Assembly (NCBI GenBank): GCA_009692905.1
Contig: SHYI01000001.1
Coordinates: forward strand, 32,001 to 39,711
DNA: 7,711 nt
Reading direction: 5' to 3'
Source: Chloroflexota bacterium
GTDB lineage: Bacteria > Chloroflexota > Limnocylindria > Limnocylindrales > Limnocylindraceae
Part shown: piece by piece, positions 7,303-7,711 of the stretch
How positions within the stretch are numbered: position 1 is the stretch's first letter
How the letters are laid out: each line of letters starts with the position of its first letter
Translations under genes and position numbers: made by a program
The notes under the pieces: generated by a model
Told to the model about the DNA's origin: nothing
Databases searched by the model: none
The model's input: the letters and a program-made list of their open reading frames with translations, nothing else

Positions 7303-7346
7303 GAACTGGTGCAAAAAGAGAAGCAACAGGATCGGAAATAGGACTG

Positions 7347-7422
7347 GCCCACGTAGCTCAGTTGGTAGAGCACGTCATTGGTAATGACGAGGTCACCGGT
7401 TCAAGTCCGGTCGTGGGCTCCA
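7347..7422 (+). tRNA. tRNA-Thr (anticodon GGU)
   Basis: A complete 73-nt cloverleaf with encoded CCA and all stems paired. The acceptor is GCCCACG/CGTGGGC, the D stem GCTC/GAGC, and the anticodon stem CGTCA/TGACG holds the loop TTGGTAA with anticodon GGT at 7380-7382. The T arm is ACCGG-TTCAAGT-CCGGT. It reads ACC and ACU threonine codons, complementing the UGU isoacceptor upstream. Two tRNA-Thr genes beside tRNA-Tyr just ahead of tuf is a familiar arrangement, often with tRNA-Gly as well; none is seen here. Confidence 0.97.
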
Positions 7423-7433
7423 CCTTCGGGTGG
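7420..7433 (+). other. UUCG-capped hairpin overlapping the CCA end of tRNA-Thr(GGU)
   Basis: CCACC (7420-7424), TTCG (7425-7428) and GGTGG (7429-7433) form a 5-bp stem closed by a C(UUCG)G tetraloop, one of the most stable RNA tetraloops. The 5' arm includes the CCA end of the tRNA. No T-run follows, so it is not a terminator. It may act in precursor processing or RNA stability. Confidence 0.5.
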
Positions 7434-7448
7434 GAGTAAAAAGCGGTA

Positions 7449-7476
7449 ACCGTCAACGCTATTAACAAGTGACGGT
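7449..7476 (+). repeat. Inverted repeat in the tuf leader
   Basis: ACCGTCA (7449-7455) and TGACGGT (7470-7476) are perfect 7-bp inverted copies with a 14-nt AT-rich loop. They lie between the last tRNA and the tuf ribosome binding site. The structure could form a leader hairpin or a protein-binding site. No T-run follows. Confidence 0.45.
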
Positions 7477-7487
7477 AGTAAGAAATC

Positions 7488-7493
7488 GGAGAG
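7488..7493 (+). promoter_or_regulatory. Ribosome binding site of tuf
   Basis: GGAGAG lies 9 nt before the ATG at 7503 in a purine-rich leader. It is the strongest Shine-Dalgarno-like site in the window, as expected for a very highly expressed protein. Confidence 0.75.
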
Positions 7494-7502
7494 AGAATCG
7501 AG

Positions 7503-7711
7503 ATGGCAAAGGCAAAGTTCGAGCGGTCCAAGCCGCACGTCAATATCGGCACGATCGGGCACATCGACCACGGCAAGACGAGCCTGACCGCCGCGATCTC
7601 GAAGTACCTCGCCCTGAAGGGGAGCGCGGAGTATCGCGCCTTCGACTCGATCGACAACGCCCCCGAAGAGCGTGAGCGCGGCATCACGATCGCGATCTCG
7701 CACGTGGAGTA
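7503..7711 (+). CDS. tuf: Elongation factor Tu (3' end missing)
   Basis: EF-Tu is the GTPase that delivers aminoacyl-tRNA to the ribosomal A site. Only the first 69 codons plus two bases lie in the window. The start gives [19 protein letters not shown], the standard EF-Tu opening. The G1 P-loop GHIDHGKT (19-26) and the switch I/G2 motif RGITI (59-63, with T62 as the predicted magnesium ligand) are intact. The residue after the P-loop is Ser27 where Thr is usual, and the [10 protein letters not shown] stretch resembles Chloroflexota and Actinobacteria proteins more than the proteobacterial RGITINT. It follows the tRNA cluster by 80 nt without an obvious terminator or separate strong promoter, so cotranscription with the tRNAs is likely. 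The gene presumably continues to about 400 codons outside the window. Confidence 0.97.
   Translation, partial: MAKAKFERSKPHVNIGTIGHIDHGKTSLTAAISKYLALKGSAEYRAFDSIDNAPEERERGITIAISHVE

Noticed and set aside
7000..7326. Antisense frames containing tracts like GTRTRNLRF and RDSNPEP
   Set aside because: These are well-known spurious translations of the reverse strand of tRNA genes; they coincide with the tRNA-Thr and tRNA-Tyr genes.
7303..7346. Possible tRNA-Gly or promoter between tRNA-Tyr and tRNA-Thr
   Set aside because: The 44-nt spacer is too short for another tRNA and shows no paired -35 and -10 boxes.
7233..7439. Plus-strand frame with AQLVEHVIGNDEVTGSSPVVG
   Set aside because: A typical false protein made by translating tRNA-Tyr and tRNA-Thr sequence; the cloverleaf structures explain this stretch.

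Overview
This is a GC-rich bacterial chromosome segment (roughly 60-65% GC by eye) read entirely on the plus strand. It holds a housekeeping gene cluster, and no mobile element, CRISPR array or phage gene was seen. The order is clpC (3' part), radA, ispDF (one fused gene), cysS, rlmB, tRNA-Thr(UGU), tRNA-Tyr(GUA), tRNA-Thr(GGU), tuf (5' part). It looks like a shortened version of the Bacillus-type clpC-radA-ispD-ispF-cysS-rlmB cluster, placed against the tRNA-tuf block that in many bacteria leads to secE-nusG and the ribosomal operons. The GC content, gene order and EF-Tu N-terminus (GHIDHGKTS..., [10 protein letters not shown]) point to a Chloroflexota- or Actinobacteria-like lineage. This assignment is an inference and was not tested by a search.

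Positions 2-6031 plus rlmB (to 7062) form one tightly packed transcription unit. A 12-nt gap separates clpC from radA. The next three junctions are stop/start overlaps of 8, 4 and 4 nt (GTGAGTAG, GTGA, ATGA), which suggests translational coupling. The genes cover protein quality control (ClpC), recombination and repair (RadA), isoprenoid precursor synthesis by the MEP pathway (IspD and IspF activities), cysteine charging of tRNA (CysS) and a SpoU-family RNA 2'-O-methyltransferase (RlmB-like). They are linked by conserved gene order more than by one pathway.

Positions 7063-7502 hold no protein gene. A good sigma-70 type promoter has its -35 box overlapping the rlmB stop codon. It is followed by three intact tRNA genes with encoded CCA ends, a short leader containing inverted repeats, and the tuf ribosome binding site and start. 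The three tRNAs and tuf are probably cotranscribed.

The window looks like ordinary core genome, and I find no convincing evidence of an undescribed system. The points most worth a second look are the IspDF fusion, a divergent C-terminal motif in its IspF half, an Ala/Pro-rich insertion in the ClpC middle region, low-complexity tails on both ends of RlmB, and the promoter and hairpin structures around the tRNA-tuf block.
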